Assembly: GCA_020205615.1 (NCBI GenBank)
Contig: JAINUW010000599.1
Coordinates: 62,001-126,000 of the forward strand
Source of the DNA: Panax quinquefolius
Lineage: Eukaryota; Streptophyta; Magnoliopsida; Apiales; Araliaceae
Direction: 5' to 3'
Length of the DNA: 64,000 bases
Of the stretch, positions 30,003 through 42,744 are shown piece by piece. Every line of letters begins with the position of its first letter. The first letter of the stretch is position 1. The position numbers and the translations under genes were made by a program. The notes beneath the pieces are model-generated. The model saw only the letters and a program-made list of their open reading frames with translations, was not told where the DNA came from and searched no databases.

Positions 30003-32960
30003 TGTTAGTTCCCAGTAGGCACAATATAGATCTAGAAGGAGGGGTTGAATAGATCCTTAGAATTTCAAAATACTTTTACTCTATTAAGTTGTATTGCTCA
30101 TTAAGTAGCTCATGACAAACTTAAGAATCTTTTCAAGCACAGCGAAATAAGTGAAAGATCCCCTTCATTGATATATTCATAATCACATATACATTGTTCG
30201 TAGAGTTACTTCAGTAGTAAGCAGTTAAAACATTCATAGCAGTTATAGCAGTTAATGTACATAATGTAAATGACATAAAGTAAAAGACACAAGGGGTTTT
30301 AAGTGGTTCAGAGACTCAAGCTCCTAATCCACTCTTTTGCTTTCAACTAGCAGGATTTCCACTAAGGAAGGGTAGCACCCTGAATCACTAAGATTCCTTC
30401 AAGGACAGTAGCCTTGGGACTTCAGTTCACTAAGAACTCTTCAAGGCCAACAGCCTTGGAACTTCTCTAGTTCCCTAGGAACTCTTCAAGCCCAGTAGGC
30501 TTGGAACTTCGTTTAGTCCCTCCGGACAAGGACCCCTCAGGCCTTGGCTTCTTATTAAGTTGTTTGTTTGTTTGTTGGAGTTGGTGCCGAGCTGCTAAGA
30601 TGTCTTTAAGCTCTGAACATCTTCTGTACTTAGCAGCTAGGTATGGTCCTCTATGCATTCTGCTTCGAGTCTGGACCACATCTTCTTTTGGTGCAACTGA
30701 TCTTCACTCATTTTTGCTCATCTTCATCTGGTATCAGTTTTGCACCATCACCATCTGGGTTTGCTAAGTCTCTGAGCTTTTGGTAGACTTTGTCTGACAC
30801 TTAGCAATCCCTGAACCCTTCTTGAATACTTTGTAGATGTGGTTCTGCACTTGTTCAGTCTCAGCTTTTGGTTCATGGTGATTCGTAGAGTGGCTCTCTT
30901 GATCTTCTTTGTACTTAGCCACTTTTCTGAATGCTATCTTCTTGGCCTTCTCAGCTCTCAGCTTGGTTGCCATCTTCAGTGGCATTCTCATCTTTGTTGA
31001 GTGAAGCTTCTATCTGTTTGATTCCTTCTTCAAAGCTGCTTCACTTCCACCTTGATAGTCTCAATGTCACTAAGACTTGTTTTATTGATCTTTGGTGGAA
31101 CTCGTAGAGTCAACAATAGCATTCACCAACTCAACAATTCTGTAACTACACAATCATCAGCAACTCTTAATCTTTGAAGCTCTGTTAATTTATACTGCTT
31201 CCCAATCTTCCCATTGGAAAGTAACCGTTGAAAGCTATTCAAATTTCTTCGCAGATCTCGAGTTATTTGGTGCAGACTGCAGATGTGACATGACATCTTT
31301 TTCTGACTTTCTGACACTACAGTCTGTTGTTTCACCAACCCTGTCAGATATGTCACTTTAATGTCTTGGGCAGGTCGAAGACTTTATTTCCTTCTTCTGA
31401 TTTCTCGATCAGAGGTTGTCCTTGCATCGATGCTCTCAATGAGCTCTTGTCCAAATATTACCCTTCAGATTGAACTGTTGACAATGCTTCAGTCTTCAGC
31501 TATTCGAACTCTACGATTTTGATGCATGTCTTCATGGACTTGATCGTAGTGTCTTGTTGATTGGTAGAGACAACACTACAATTTTGAAGAGTGTTGATCT
31601 GATCTTCGATGTAGAACACCTCTTCCTTCTCTTGTATAGTGCTTCAACATTTCTGTTTGCCTCAGCAGCTCTCAGATACTGATGGCTAGATTCCTAGCTC
31701 TGGCCTCTTCTGAATAACAAGACACTTCAAATTTGTGGCGTGTCCAGCTCGCTTTCTCCTTGTGATCTCCCGTTCACTTATCATCAATGGACTGACTCAA
31801 TGCTTAATCACTTTAGCCTTGTTCTTCAGAAGTTGTCCAGTATCTCTGTATGTACTCCATCAGTTCTTTCTTTGTTTGGCAGACACTACGATCCTGGTAA
31901 CTTCCAAGATCGTTGTCTTCTGTCTGCATGACAACTACTGCACTTGCTGACTTTTCTTGGTCAGTTACAGAAGTCTTCTTCTGATCTCCTTGTGGAAGAC
32001 TTCATCTCGAATGGCTTCACAACTCAATCTTGATGCTGATTGAGTTGGTGCTTAGATCTTCTGTTAGCTTGCATGCCATTCGTTGAGTGCTCTCTAGTTT
32101 CCTTCAGGTGGGACATATCTATGCAGTGCCAACCAGAGGCTTCATTCCTTTGGATATTCTGGGAGTGCTCATTCATTGAGAATCGTATTTGGTCTACGAT
32201 TCTGCCTTGGCATTGTGAGCACATCTGTTGAGGTCTTAGTTCTGCACTCTACGATTCAACTTTGGTTGTGCAGACACTACGACTCCGGGATCAGATCTTG
32301 ACACTTTATGATTTCTGTCGTTGTGCTTGTTGTCTTCATCTGATCTTGCTCGACTACGATCTCTGCCTCAGGTATGAATAGTAGACTCTACGACTCTGAG
32401 TGTAGTCTACGATTCTTGACTTAGCTTTGGTAGATACTCGGTCGGCTTGTAGGCAGGCTGTCTCTACGATTCTGAACATGACTTCCTCAGCAGACTACGA
32501 CCTTGAGGAAGTTCTCCTCGACACACTACGATCCTTTCTCGTCTCTCCTGGAAGTCTACGAACTCCGAGATCTACTATCTTGCAGACTAAGATTCTGCCT
32601 CAATATCTCTCGAGTTTTCCTTGACTCTCCTGGCAGACTACGATTTCTGGTGCAGTGCTTGACGGTCAGACAAGCCTATCTATTACATCATAAGATCAAC
32701 CTAACATGCTTGATCTTTCTATATTTATAGTCCTTATACATCATTTCTTTTTAAGGACTTTAAAAAGTTATTTTGCTTATGTAGGATCAACCTAACACAT
32801 TTGATCAATTCATTCTAAGTCCTTGTACATATGTTTCTATTATCTATCAAAGGACTTTACAGCTTTTCTTATTGCAAGCTTACTTGCATATTCATTCATA
32901 TATATATCATAATCAAATCATATATAAATAGGAATATCATTCACATGTTTATTCCTGACA
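30003..32960 (-). mobile_element. Copia-type solo LTR (2.96 kb), TAATC duplication
   Basis: The plus strand starts TGTTAGTTCCCAG and ends ATTCCTGACA. It is flanked by TAATC at 29998-30002 and 32961-32965. Read on the minus strand it starts TGTCAGGAAT and ends with a CAACCCCTCCTTCTAGATC-type tail, common in large copia LTRs. No second LTR, primer site or coding region accompanies it, so it is a solo LTR formed by LTR-LTR recombination. It is the complete reference copy for the LTRs at 1-5879 and 16338-22526. Confidence 0.9.
31505..32655 (-). repeat. Reiterated AATCGTAG motif cluster in LTR
   Basis: The motif CTACGATTCTG and close variants (CTACGATCC, CTACGACTC, CTACGAACT) occur at least 14 times on the plus strand between 31510 and 32650, often as CAGACTACGA or ACACTACGA. 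Equivalent clusters lie at 780-1760 and 5660-5745 and, reversed, at 20080-21490. Spacing is irregular, so this is not a simple tandem repeat. Conservation across three copies suggests protein binding sites in U3. Confidence 0.75.
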
Positions 32961-33617
32961 TAATCTAATGGAGTGTATCTCTAATCTAATCTATCTCATC
33001 CCCCCTTATTTTATGCCTCCCACCATGTATTTATAGGTTACAAGTCCAATTTTTAGCTTAGGAGGACACTCAATCCAATTTGGAGTCAATAAAGTCTCAA
33101 AATTCTCTCCAAAACGCGTCCAAGCTTGACGGGCCCTTCCCAAATAGCTTCTAAGATTGGTCCGGCCTTCTACAACACTGCCTCCTAGTGCCTCAACGCT
33201 GGAAATGGCCTTGGTTTGGGAGCCCTGGCGCTGGGGTCTTTTCGAGAATTTTCTGCTCAGACGTCCTTTAGGAAAATAGTCATAACGTCTTCATCCGAAC
33301 TCCGATTTTGATGATTCAAGATGTTCCAAAAAGAGAAGACGTAGATCTACAACTTTCATTCTTTGAGTGTTTCGAAATAAGGTCCGAAACAATACTTAAA
33401 TTGGCTCTGAAGTGGATACTATGTAAATGACAAGCCGAAAATGCGAATCTAGCAACCCCAAACATCGATCCAAGTAACTTTTTTCCCAATTCCTACAAAA
33501 CAACATAAAACATGCATGAATAGATACAAACACTTAATAACTATTCTAAAAGACTTGAGAATAACAATAAATTAAGTCCGGATGTATCCAATTCATGGGT
33601 AAATTACTCATTCATCA
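32961..33617 (-). mobile_element. Second Athila element, 3' LTR start portion
   Basis: It resumes after the solo LTR with the duplicated TAATC. The minus-strand LTR start, TGATGAATGAG, is at 33617, next to a polypurine tract. The relative at 50084 starts TGATGAGTGGG. Excluding the insert, the LTR is about 1.6 kb, close to the 1.45 kb of the other Athila LTR. Confidence 0.85.
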
Positions 33618-33632
33618 AATACCCCCAAACTT
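33618..33632 (-). promoter_or_regulatory. Athila polypurine tract
   Basis: The minus strand reads AAGTTTGGGGGTATT directly before the LTR start TGATGAATG. This G-run is the usual Athila plus-strand primer position. Confidence 0.75.
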
Positions 33633-34745
33633 AAACTGTTGTTGTCCTCAAGCAACAAAATATAATGCAACAAGAAAAACTAAATAACCATGCAAATGCA
33701 CATATAACTATCTACATGTTTGTAATTCCAGCAGTTAAACCGAATACAGTAAACTCATCAGGCCTTAGAAAAATCATAATAACATGCTAGTACATCATAT
33801 CAAGATAGATCAATAATATCCCAACAGTCATCAAATCTAAACCTGTTATTACTGATATCGTGAGTGTGTGTGCTCAACAACCATGCTAACTGATGAAAAG
33901 CAAAATACGAAACATAACAGATTTCTTAGAAGGCATCACACAGTGTAAACTCGAGAACTCCTCAAATAAACTACATTCGGCTAAAATCAAACAATTACCA
34001 AAGTTCAAGGGTCAAAATGGAATACTTATGCTTTATTTTTATTTTATTTTTTTTAACGGGGGATTTTTGTACTTTTTCCCGTTTTATTCATTTTTTTTAT
34101 TTTCCATGACTGTGCAATGTCTTATTCCATTAGGCTAACAGTGCTACCCCTTAGCGAGCTTTCGACCAACGACTCCCAGGACATATAAGACCTTAGAGCG
34201 CTAGGAGTAGAGACACTCCCTCGGGCTTACTTGCTCAAGTAACAAAGGCCCCGAAACAAAACTAGCCACGGTTTTTCTTTTTTTCTTCTTTTTTTTTAAA
34301 GCTTATATACTCCAAATATTTCCCCCCAAACTTAAATTCATGTCTAACTTTAGCCATCACTGCCTATTCTTGTTAATCTTTCATTCAACTGGCATTATCC
34401 TTTAGAAATCCATTATATATCCATTTAGACTTAATCAGCCAACATGGTCGTTTCTTATCATGTGTTATGCTGATAATATCAGTTTCAAACAGATAAAGAT
34501 TTAAATCAAGACAAGAAATCACATCAAAGGCTTAATAATCAGTACTAACTTATTTATGCAATTCTAGTCTCATCATTAGCCCAAAATATACTTAACTATC
34601 TAACAGCTGGAATCACGCGATAAAACTATAACAATCTAAAACATTTTCATAACCTAAATGCCACAATCTACTATGAACATGCAATCCTAAAATGAAAATA
34701 AAACTATAATACTACATGAACACATACTAATGCAACACATATATG
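33633..34745 (-). mobile_element. Athila 3' internal region, non-coding remnant
   Basis: On the minus strand the stretch CTTGAGCAAGTAAGCCCGAG, the segment with GGTCTTATATGTCCTGGGAG and nearby A-runs are typical of the Athila region between pol/env-like sequence and the 3' LTR. I see no intact frame. The region is joined at about 34745, within an AT-rich microsatellite, to the leader of a copia element. Both partners are truncated there. Confidence 0.6.
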
Positions 34746-34782
34746 AATACTATATATATATAAAATACGCGTCATATTAATG

Positions 34783-34799
34783 AACATGCGAAGCATGTT
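34783..34799. other. Leader hairpin AACATGC-GAA-GCATGTT
   Basis: A perfect 7-bp stem closes a 3-nt loop. The same hairpin is at 42158-42174 and, in the plus copia element, at 55730-55746. It survives in all three copies although the flanking AT repeats vary. Confidence 0.75.
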
Positions 34800-35379
34800 T
34801 GCATAATATATAATATATATATAGTATAAGCATGCACATATAGAATACTATATTCTACCCGGATTGATTATGGACTTTTATTCTAGTTTGGTTCACTAGA
34901 GCCACCAAGTGAACCAAAAGGTCAAACCCTAGGGGTGCAAGAAGTAATATTTAAATATAACTATTACATTTAAACCCGGGCTTCATTACAAACGGGTCTT
35001 CTAGCGCTCCTTGCTCCTTGATCTCCAATTTTTCAAAATTAATTCTAACTATTCCTATTACAAAACTATTTAAAATAAATAGAAACCTTGATCACCAGTC
35101 AAGGGGAAGTACATAGGAGGGAGATAGAATTTACATTAAGAAAAATTAGAGAAGACGAGGCAATCTGTGAGACCCCATTTAATAAAACCCATACACTCGT
35201 GCATCCAACTAAAATAAATCCAATCGCATTGGTCAATAGTCCATAATCAATCCCATTTATTATCATACACATCACCATATGCATCAATAAATAACATTCA
35301 TCTCATGAATAATAAACATTTAATATATATATTGATATCATTTAATGGGCAAATTTATTTAGTATAAAATCTAATTTTG

Positions 35380-36125
35380 AATTAAAATAAACTCCTTTAT
35401 TTTAATCCAAATTTAAATCAAAATAAAATTATTTTATTTTAATTTATCGTATTTTGAATAAAATAAACTATTTTATTTTAATCAAAATCTTTAATCAAAA
35501 TAAACTCCTTTATTTTAATTAATTATGGAATCCAATTCCATATATATAAAAAATCTTTAATTAAAATAAACTCTTTTATTTTAATTAATTATGGAATCCA
35601 ATTCCATGAAAAAAAAAAATCTTTTATTAAAGGAAACACGGATATTCTTTCCTATTCACAAATAAACTCCTTTATTTTGAATAATATGAAATCTTATTTC
35701 ATATTTAAATAAACTCTTTTATTTAAGGAAATTAGGATTCTCTTTCCTATTCACAAATAAACTCTTTTATTTTGAATAATATGAAATCTATTTCATATCT
35801 AAATAAACTCCTTTATTTAAGAAAAGATCAATTTCAACTCCAATTAGTTATCATGGAATCCAATTCCAACTCTAATTAGTTAGCATGAAATTCTAATTTT
35901 AAAATTAAAATAACCTTTTTATTTTAAGATTAAAATAAACCTTTTATTTTAAAATTAAAATAAACTTTTATTTTAAGATTAAAATAATTATATATATATA
36001 ATATTCAATTTTAAAAATTAAAATAAACTCTTTTTTATTTTAATATTAAAATAAACTTTTTATTTTAAAATTAAAATAAACTTTTATTTTAAAAATTAAA
36101 ATTATTAAGAATATAATATATATAT
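35380..36125. repeat. AT hairpin array in copia leader (partial copy)
   Basis: At least 15 units of the type AAAATAAACTCCTTTATTTT occur, each an inverted repeat of about 7-8 bp around a 3-5 nt centre, separated by 10-40 bp. Equivalent arrays lie at 42745-43450 and 54640-55170. Confidence 0.85.
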
Positions 36126-36476
36126 ATATATATCCGAATGGAACATAAAAAAAAAAAGAAGAACAGCCATGTGCTCTCAATATTTCGGAAGTTTCTAAAA
36201 AAAAATGTGACATGATCTGCCATGAATTCTTTTAATTTCCGTGCCATGACAGCTGCTGCCTTGCCGAATTTCTTTATTTCACTTGCCTCGTGATCCGTGC
36301 ATTTAGCTCCTGTTAACTTTTAATTCCGTGCATCTCCACCTTTTGCGAAAACTATTTTCGTTTTTTTTTTTTTATTTATTTATTAAATTTTATACAATAA
36401 AATTATGCCCAATTAAATTGTTCTAAACACATATCAATATATAAATTAAAACAATTAATAATTCGCATAAAGGTTT

Positions 36477-36490
36477 GGCTCTGATGCCAC
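36477..36490 (-). promoter_or_regulatory. Copia primer binding site (tRNA-iMet)
   Basis: The minus strand reads GTGGCATCAGAGCC directly after the LTR end ACCTAACA. This is the standard copia primer site and matches 53997-54010. The equivalent at 43849-43865 is damaged (AAAGGCATCGTAGAGCC). Confidence 0.88.
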
Positions 36491-38364
36491 TGTTAGGTTT
36501 GTAATATTCATAACGCAATCAAATTGCAAAAATTAACGGAAGCGTGGTAAAATCAGAGTTTAAAAAAATTTACAAACCATAAAACCCGGATCATCCTTTA
36601 TGCATAATTATTAATTAAACGAAAAGATAAAGAATAAATCATACCCTTGAAGATCGAGCTTCCTCAGGTACAAGTTCACCTCCAAATCCTTTCGCGTTCA
36701 ATCTTGAATCCACCGGGTTTGGTTCCTTCCTTTGATCAACGTTAGCCACCCAAATGTTTGGCCTCTAGAGGTGATCCACCAAGGAAGAATAAAATTCAAG
36801 AAGATGGGTGTTATGGCTAACCCTAGTTTTCTATCTCTATAGAAAGAGTGTACTCTCCCAACAATTGGAATTATTACGTATGTTGAAAAATCAACAACCC
36901 ATATCACCCATAATAAGACTCCTCTTATTTATAGATGTGGGCAACCCACCTTAACAATTAAGGAATTGGGTTTTATTTAATTAATTAAATTAATTAATTA
37001 AGCTCCCTAATCTTATTAGGGATAATTAATTAAACTCTTTTAATTAATTTTCCTTCCTAATCAATTAGGAATAAATTGAGAGTACTTATATTAAATTAAT
37101 TCCTAAACTCTTTTAGAAATTAAAATAATAATAATTGTAATAATATTAATAAGACTCCTCTTATTAATTTATATTTAATATTTCTAAAATATTAAATAAT
37201 AAATATTAAGCTATTTAATTTATTCTATCACCATAGATTAAATTAAATATACTTAAATATATTATTACGATTATGCCATTAACTTCTTAAATAATTATTC
37301 TTCCTTTTATGGTGTGACCCTTTAGGTTCTCCATATTAAACAGGTTGTGAATAAATCAATTAGAACAATTCTAATCTTATTTAAATAAATAAATTAAACA
37401 ATTAATTTATTTAAATAATATTTATTCTCTGATAAGGATAAGCCTCCTAGCGATCAGCGACTTTCCGGATAATATAGATTTCAACATTAATCATAAAAGA
37501 ACCTTTGAGTAAATAGTTACCGTACAATTCAATCCTTCCACCATACTGATGTCCCAATTAAATATAAGACATGGAATTCTTTGTCAAGTCTTATTTTATT
37601 TAATTATATGTATTTCGATCCTTAAATGCCTGACTCAAATAATGCAAATTAGAAACTCCTTTCTAATTTCATTACGCCTTGCCAAGGACTCTTTGGGTTG
37701 TCATTTATCGAATCACATAGGACATTTCTCTTCTTTTATTAGAAGTGGTAGATTCTTTATTGATCATACATTATCTCCATGTACAACTTATTATACCCAA
37801 GCATACCCTTTGATATACCCTAAGGGTCTTAAGGAATAAGTCAAAGTATAACTCATCATAAACAAGATACTATGATGATCTCAAGTCCAAGGATCACTTG
37901 TCTACTACTATCACTCTGAGAATTCCTATTGATGAGCAAATAAAACTCCATTAGGTATTCCTTAGCGAGCCACGTTCGATGAACTTATTCTCTAATAAGC
38001 ACCTACATACTTGCTTTAGTGTCTCCACACAAATGATCATGAGATCAATCATCCTCATCCAATGAGCAACTAGCGTATGTACCAATCTATCGGATTCACT
38101 AATCCCCAATTTAGTAATCCAATGATTGGGAACTATTTTAGTTTTAAGCTTTCTAAGAATTTAGATCTCATTAGAATGATCATCATCATTATTCTAAAAG
38201 CATTGCTTAAAACTATGGGTTTATCACATATTATAAAAGCGACATCATGTAGATAATTAAAAGCCTTTAATAAATTAATACTTTTTATTAATAAATGAAT
38301 AAGATTGTTACAAAGTATATGCTTTATCATCAAACATGATTGGCTTGTATGCATACTACTTTCA
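36491..38364 (-). mobile_element. Copia LTR (central)
   Basis: On the minus strand it starts TGAAAGTAGTATGCATAC at 38364 and ends TTACAAACCTAACA at 36491, 1874 bp. The minus-strand TATAAATA at 36933-36926 is the likely promoter. It matches the LTRs at 43866-45736, 52114-53996 and 59431-61311. An AGTGGGAGAT polypurine tract precedes it at 38374-38365. Confidence 0.92.
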
Positions 38365-38779
38365 ATCTCCCACTTGCACTAAAGCCGATCGTCATGGTGG
38401 TATCTTATACTCTTCTTTCTCTAAGTGGCGATTATCCTGCTACATTGGATAAGCTTTAGTTAATGGATATGTAATGTTGTTCTTGAGAGTCCACTATCTC
38501 TATAGTGATTTCCCATCTTTCAATGATTCTAATAATCAAATGAAAGTGCCACAACACATGTTTAGATCCAAGATGAGACTTAGGAACTATTCTAGTTCTA
38601 TAATGAACTTTTAATCCAAACAATCAACTTGCGACTTCATTTATAGCTATTTACTTTGTCTTTATCAATAAACCAAACAACTCTTTCTTTGTTTGGAACC
38701 TTTCAATTCATTTGTGCCTTTGTTCAAGATAACGCTTTACCTTAAAGTGGATTTTACATCATCTTGAGTGCATGTTCGA

Positions 38780-39470
38780 AAAACTTGAGTCATTAAGCCC
38801 TCTAGTTTTAATTTAGACCCACCATGAATATGATCACATCCTTAGTGCTTGGGTTAAGCACTTTAAGATGTTTTTCAACGACTCATAGTGAACTTCTCCG
38901 AATATGGCCGATCGACATCAGGTCTCGTATATTTCATTGCATACATGATTGTCATTCATGCGACCTCTCTTTTCAGGAGTCTGTGGGGACTATTAAGAGA
39001 GATACACTCCATAGCTCATCGATATGAGACATCTCTTGGAGTTTGCCATGCTAAACGACTTTAGCATCAAATGAATATACGTTCTTTGGGTTAAGTTGAG
39101 CATCCTTTTAAATCTATCTCTACTGATTTTATCCCCAATTAAGATACTCTTCCCAAACCATTCATGGAGGAATGTTTAGACAACTTTATCATTACTGATT
39201 GTAGCATTAGTATGTCATTCCTTATCCGTAGTATATCAACATATAGTACTAGGAATGTCATGATGCTCCCACTGACCCTTTTGTACACACTAGGTTCATT
39301 CTTATTTTTGATAAAATCAAACTCTTTTGATTTCCTCATCAAAACGAATGTTCCATATTTGAGAAACTTGCTTAATCCATTTCTCTGAGTGTCTACAACA
39401 CTTACCTCATCGGATATTAACTGGATCATCATCTTCTATGATGTGTACCTCATCATCATCATCCATGATG
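38780..39470 (-). pseudogene. Copia reverse transcriptase remnant
   Basis: At 39432-39139 the minus strand encodes FDFIKNKNEPSVYKRVSGSI and FLVLYVDILRIRND. The latter corresponds to the catalytic YVDD region of copia reverse transcriptase, here with one catalytic Asp lost (YVDI). Downstream are remains of the thumb and RNase H: DRFKRMLNLTQRTYIHL and TIMYAMKYTRPDVDRPYSEK. The N-terminal fingers and part of the palm, normally well over 100 residues between the hinge and YVDD, are absent. Frameshifts separate the parts. The plus copy at 58500-58980 has the same gap. Confidence 0.8.
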
Positions 39471-40560
39471 AATCCATACCTCCTAGGTATCTTCGGTACT
39501 ATTCCAGATTTACGGTTTGGTTGTGGTACAATAGGTCTATCTATAGGTTCCTCTTATTTGACTTATAGTGTTTTGTGGTTCTTTGAACTCTTCAAGATCT
39601 ATTATCCTCCCACTAGCCTCTTCAATGATAAACACCTTTATCTTAGAAGGCAGGGTGTTTCGCAATAAACACCTTTTGCTAAGTAGGATTATAGAACATT
39701 TACCCTAAGCTTACTTTAGGATGTCCCACAAATCTACACTTATAAAATCATGTCCCAAGCTTATCCTTTGAAACCTTTTTCACATAAGTTGGACAACCCC
39801 TTATCTTAACATACTTAAGATTAGGAATCCTCCCTGTCCATAACTTTTATGGAGTCTTGGGGCCGGATTTAGAGATTACCTTTTTCGTAGATATGTCGAC
39901 CATTTCTAGGACATTATCCGGAAGGATCTTTGGAATGTCGGTAAAATCATTATGGATCGCACCATGTTCAAATAGGTACGATTTTTCCTTTCAGATACAT
40001 CAATCAATTATTGCGTATCAGGATGTGTCCATTATGAGAAAACCATTTGAGATGATCTAGAAACTTATTGCACAAGTATTTATTCCTTGATCTAATCAAA
40101 GAATCTTAATACTTTGTCAATTTGTTTCATTTTTGAATTCTTTGAACCTTTCAAATAATTCACACTTGTATTTCAACAAATACATACATTCAACTCTTTG
40201 AATGATCATCTCATTTTCTTATACTAATTTGTTCAATTTGTAAAATTATTTTCACGTAAGTCAAGTATACAAAATCCATTAAGTAATATTCCAGTTCTAT
40301 ACAAAACATTATTATTATAAATAGAACAACAATTGTTCTTAATTATAATACCAAAGATTTCATTGTCCAACAATAAAATGGAAATAATATTTTTTAACAA
40401 GAACTGGAATACAATAACAACTTATTGACTTAATAGATTTGCCCGTAGGCATTGCTAAACTATAAGTTTCTATGGCTAATGTAGCAACCTTTGTTACATT
40501 TCCCGCATATAGGATTACTTATACTTGTTTAGCTTTCTACTTCTGCTTGGTCCCTTCATA
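39471..40560 (-). pseudogene. Copia protease, integrase and hinge remnants
   Basis: Near 40600-40560 a segment reads STWVLDTDFGYH, the protease active-site region (normally D-T-G). Integrase C-terminal pieces follow, such as a SLGYMFYNPT and KVFVAKHAAF-like stretch near 39740-39660. The hinge with IPRRYGFIMDDDDEVHIIE lies near 39490-39440. The integrase zinc finger and first catalytic residues are missing or unrecognisable. Stops are frequent, including a TAA near 40517 that also occurs at the same place in the plus copy (57386). Confidence 0.68.
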
Positions 40561-40639
40561 AATCTATATTTATGATAACCAAAGTCGGTATCCAATACCC
40601 AAGTAGAACCTCGACTTAAAGAAAATTTTATTTTAAATC

Positions 40640-41400
40640 ATGAACAAATTTGTATTTATAATAGAAACTTCACTAAGCTTCTTGGTTAGCCTCTGCAAGA
40701 TACTTCTCATGATTTCTTTCCGGTGTCGGGCTTATTACGGTGGAAGCAAACTCCTTTGCTATCTCTGTGTCGATTTTTGTTCTTATTATCCTTTGTTTTT
40801 GCCTTTCTATTTACCTTCTTTGAATCGTTCTTCTTTTCAAAAGATCCTTTGGCCCCTACCAGTAAGACTTTGTTTTTCTTGGTTGGAAAGTGACTCTCAA
40901 CATTTTTCAATATGTTAAGCAAATCAGCGAAGCTGATATCTAGCTTGTTCATATGAAAAATTCACAACAATTGTGAAAGGAGTCCGGGAGTGAGTGCAAG
41001 ATCAAATCTTAGCTCAACTCTCCATCCATGACAAAACCTGTTATCCTAATTGATCAATCAAATTGATTATCATTAGGACATGTGTCTGTAGTGTAGTGCC
41101 TTTGGTCATTCTAGATCGGAAGAGCTCCTTAGATATCCGATATCTATCAGTCCTACTTTCCTCACCATCAACTACTTGATGATGTGCGGGGAATATAGTA
41201 GGAGCATCCATAGTTTCATCTTGTGGTGAAGCTCGTTACTCATGGATGCGAGCATGATGTATTGAGCCAATCGTGCATCATCTTGCCACTTTCTAAAAGT
41301 AGCAATCTCTTCCTCGAGAGGCATTATGCGCAACCATTGCGAGGGATAGGCGTATTAAGGACATAAGATAGCTTTTTCGACTATGAGAACTATTCTCAAA
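40640..41400 (-). pseudogene. Copia gag (UBN2-type) remnant
   Basis: The end of the frame at 40952-40707 reads MNKLDISFADLLNILKNVES, KVLLVGAKGSFEKKNDSKKV and a Lys-rich tail. It ends in a broken zinc knuckle, CFHRNKPDTG, where the second Cys and the GH are replaced. Upstream, around 41330-40960, are pieces with EEIATFRKW, ARLAQYIMLASMS and LGMSKELFRSRMTKGT-like sequence, in more than one frame. This is the capsid/nucleocapsid gene of a copia element. Confidence 0.85.
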
Positions 41401-41681
41401 TTCCTTAACCAATTCGTTTAATTTGGTTCGATTAATTTAGCATCTAATATGCCCGCATGATGATAGTAATTTAGACATTGTAAAATTACGTAAATGAATT
41501 TGTAATTAACAACATTTTAACATACATTCTTTTATTAATTACCAAAATAAATTAGGTCTTGTTTTAAATTGGTATCTCCCACTATTTTCTTCAAACTATA
41601 TTACCTCACTTATATAGTTAAAGCAAAATCTAATTAAAGATTTGCTAGTGAGAATAAGGATCCCATTTCAAATGTATATAG

Positions 41682-41979
41682 CCTTGTGGTGACACAACAA
41701 ACTATATATAAATAAATAGGTAGACAACTTTTGTCAATTACATCAACTATGCAACTCCTTGTATTTTGCCTCTTAGATTATTTTGATCAGTGGTGGCACA
41801 TCCAGAATCAAAATTATCCAAGTTAAGTCCAACCTAGCACTCCATATATTCAAAAAAAGAAAAATATCATCCTTGTGGTGACACAACAAAACAATATTGT
41901 TCAATTTTCTTTATAAGCATCAAATGTGATAAATTAACATCTTAAATACTTAATACTTGCCTTGTGGTGACACAACAAA
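41682..41979 (-). repeat. Three copies of TTTGTTGTGTCACCACAAGG in copia leader
   Basis: Minus-strand copies lie at 41701-41682, 41890-41871 and about 41978-41959. Each contains TTGTG-TCAC-CACAA, a 5-bp stem with a 4-nt loop. They lie between the AT hairpin array and gag. The plus element has the same three at 55929-56232. Confidence 0.9.
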
Positions 41980-42744
41980 CTCATATTAAATATTTAATAC
42001 TCTATTAATTTTATCATGCTAGAAATGACGTTCGATATTCCAAATATCTTTGAGCGCTTAGGACTTAATATAAAAATTGAGGGTTTGTTATTAATTGTCT
42101 CATCTTGTTTAAGCGTGCATGCACATATATATATATAAAATACGCGTTATATTAATGAACATGCGAAGCATGTTTGCATATATATATAATATATATATAG
42201 TATAAGCATGCACATATAGAATACTATATTCTACCCGGATTGATTATGGACTTTTATTCTAGTTTGGTTCACTAGAGCCACCAAGTGAACCAAAAGGTCA
42301 AACCCCTAGGGGTGCAAGAAGTAATATTTAAATATAACTATTACATTTAAACCGGGCTTCATTACAAGCGGGTCTTCTAGCGCTCCTTGCTCCTTGATCT
42401 CCAATTTTTCAAAATTAATTCTAACTATTCCTATTACAAAACTATTTAAAATAAATAGAAACCTTGATCACCAGTCAAGGGGAAGTACATAGGAGGGAGA
42501 TAGAATTTACATTAAGAAAAATTAGAGAAGGCGAGTACGCAGACCCCATTTAATAAAACCCATACACTCATGCATCCAACTAAAATAAATCCAATCGCAT
42601 TATAGTCATAATCAATCCCATTTATTATCATACACATCACCATATGCATCAATAAATAACATTCATCTCATGAATAATAAACATTTAATATATATATTGA
42701 TATCATTTAATGGGCAAATTTATTTAGTATAAAATCTAATTTTG

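Noticed and set aside
36477..36490. tRNA-like sequence TGGCATCAGAGCC as a tRNA gene
   Set aside because: Only the 3'-end complement is present, immediately after an LTR, so it is a primer binding site. I found no complete tRNA or rRNA gene in the window.
39164..39388. Plus-strand frame opposite the copia reverse transcriptase remnant
   Set aside because: The minus strand carries the recognisable YVD-region motifs, so the plus frame is a shadow.
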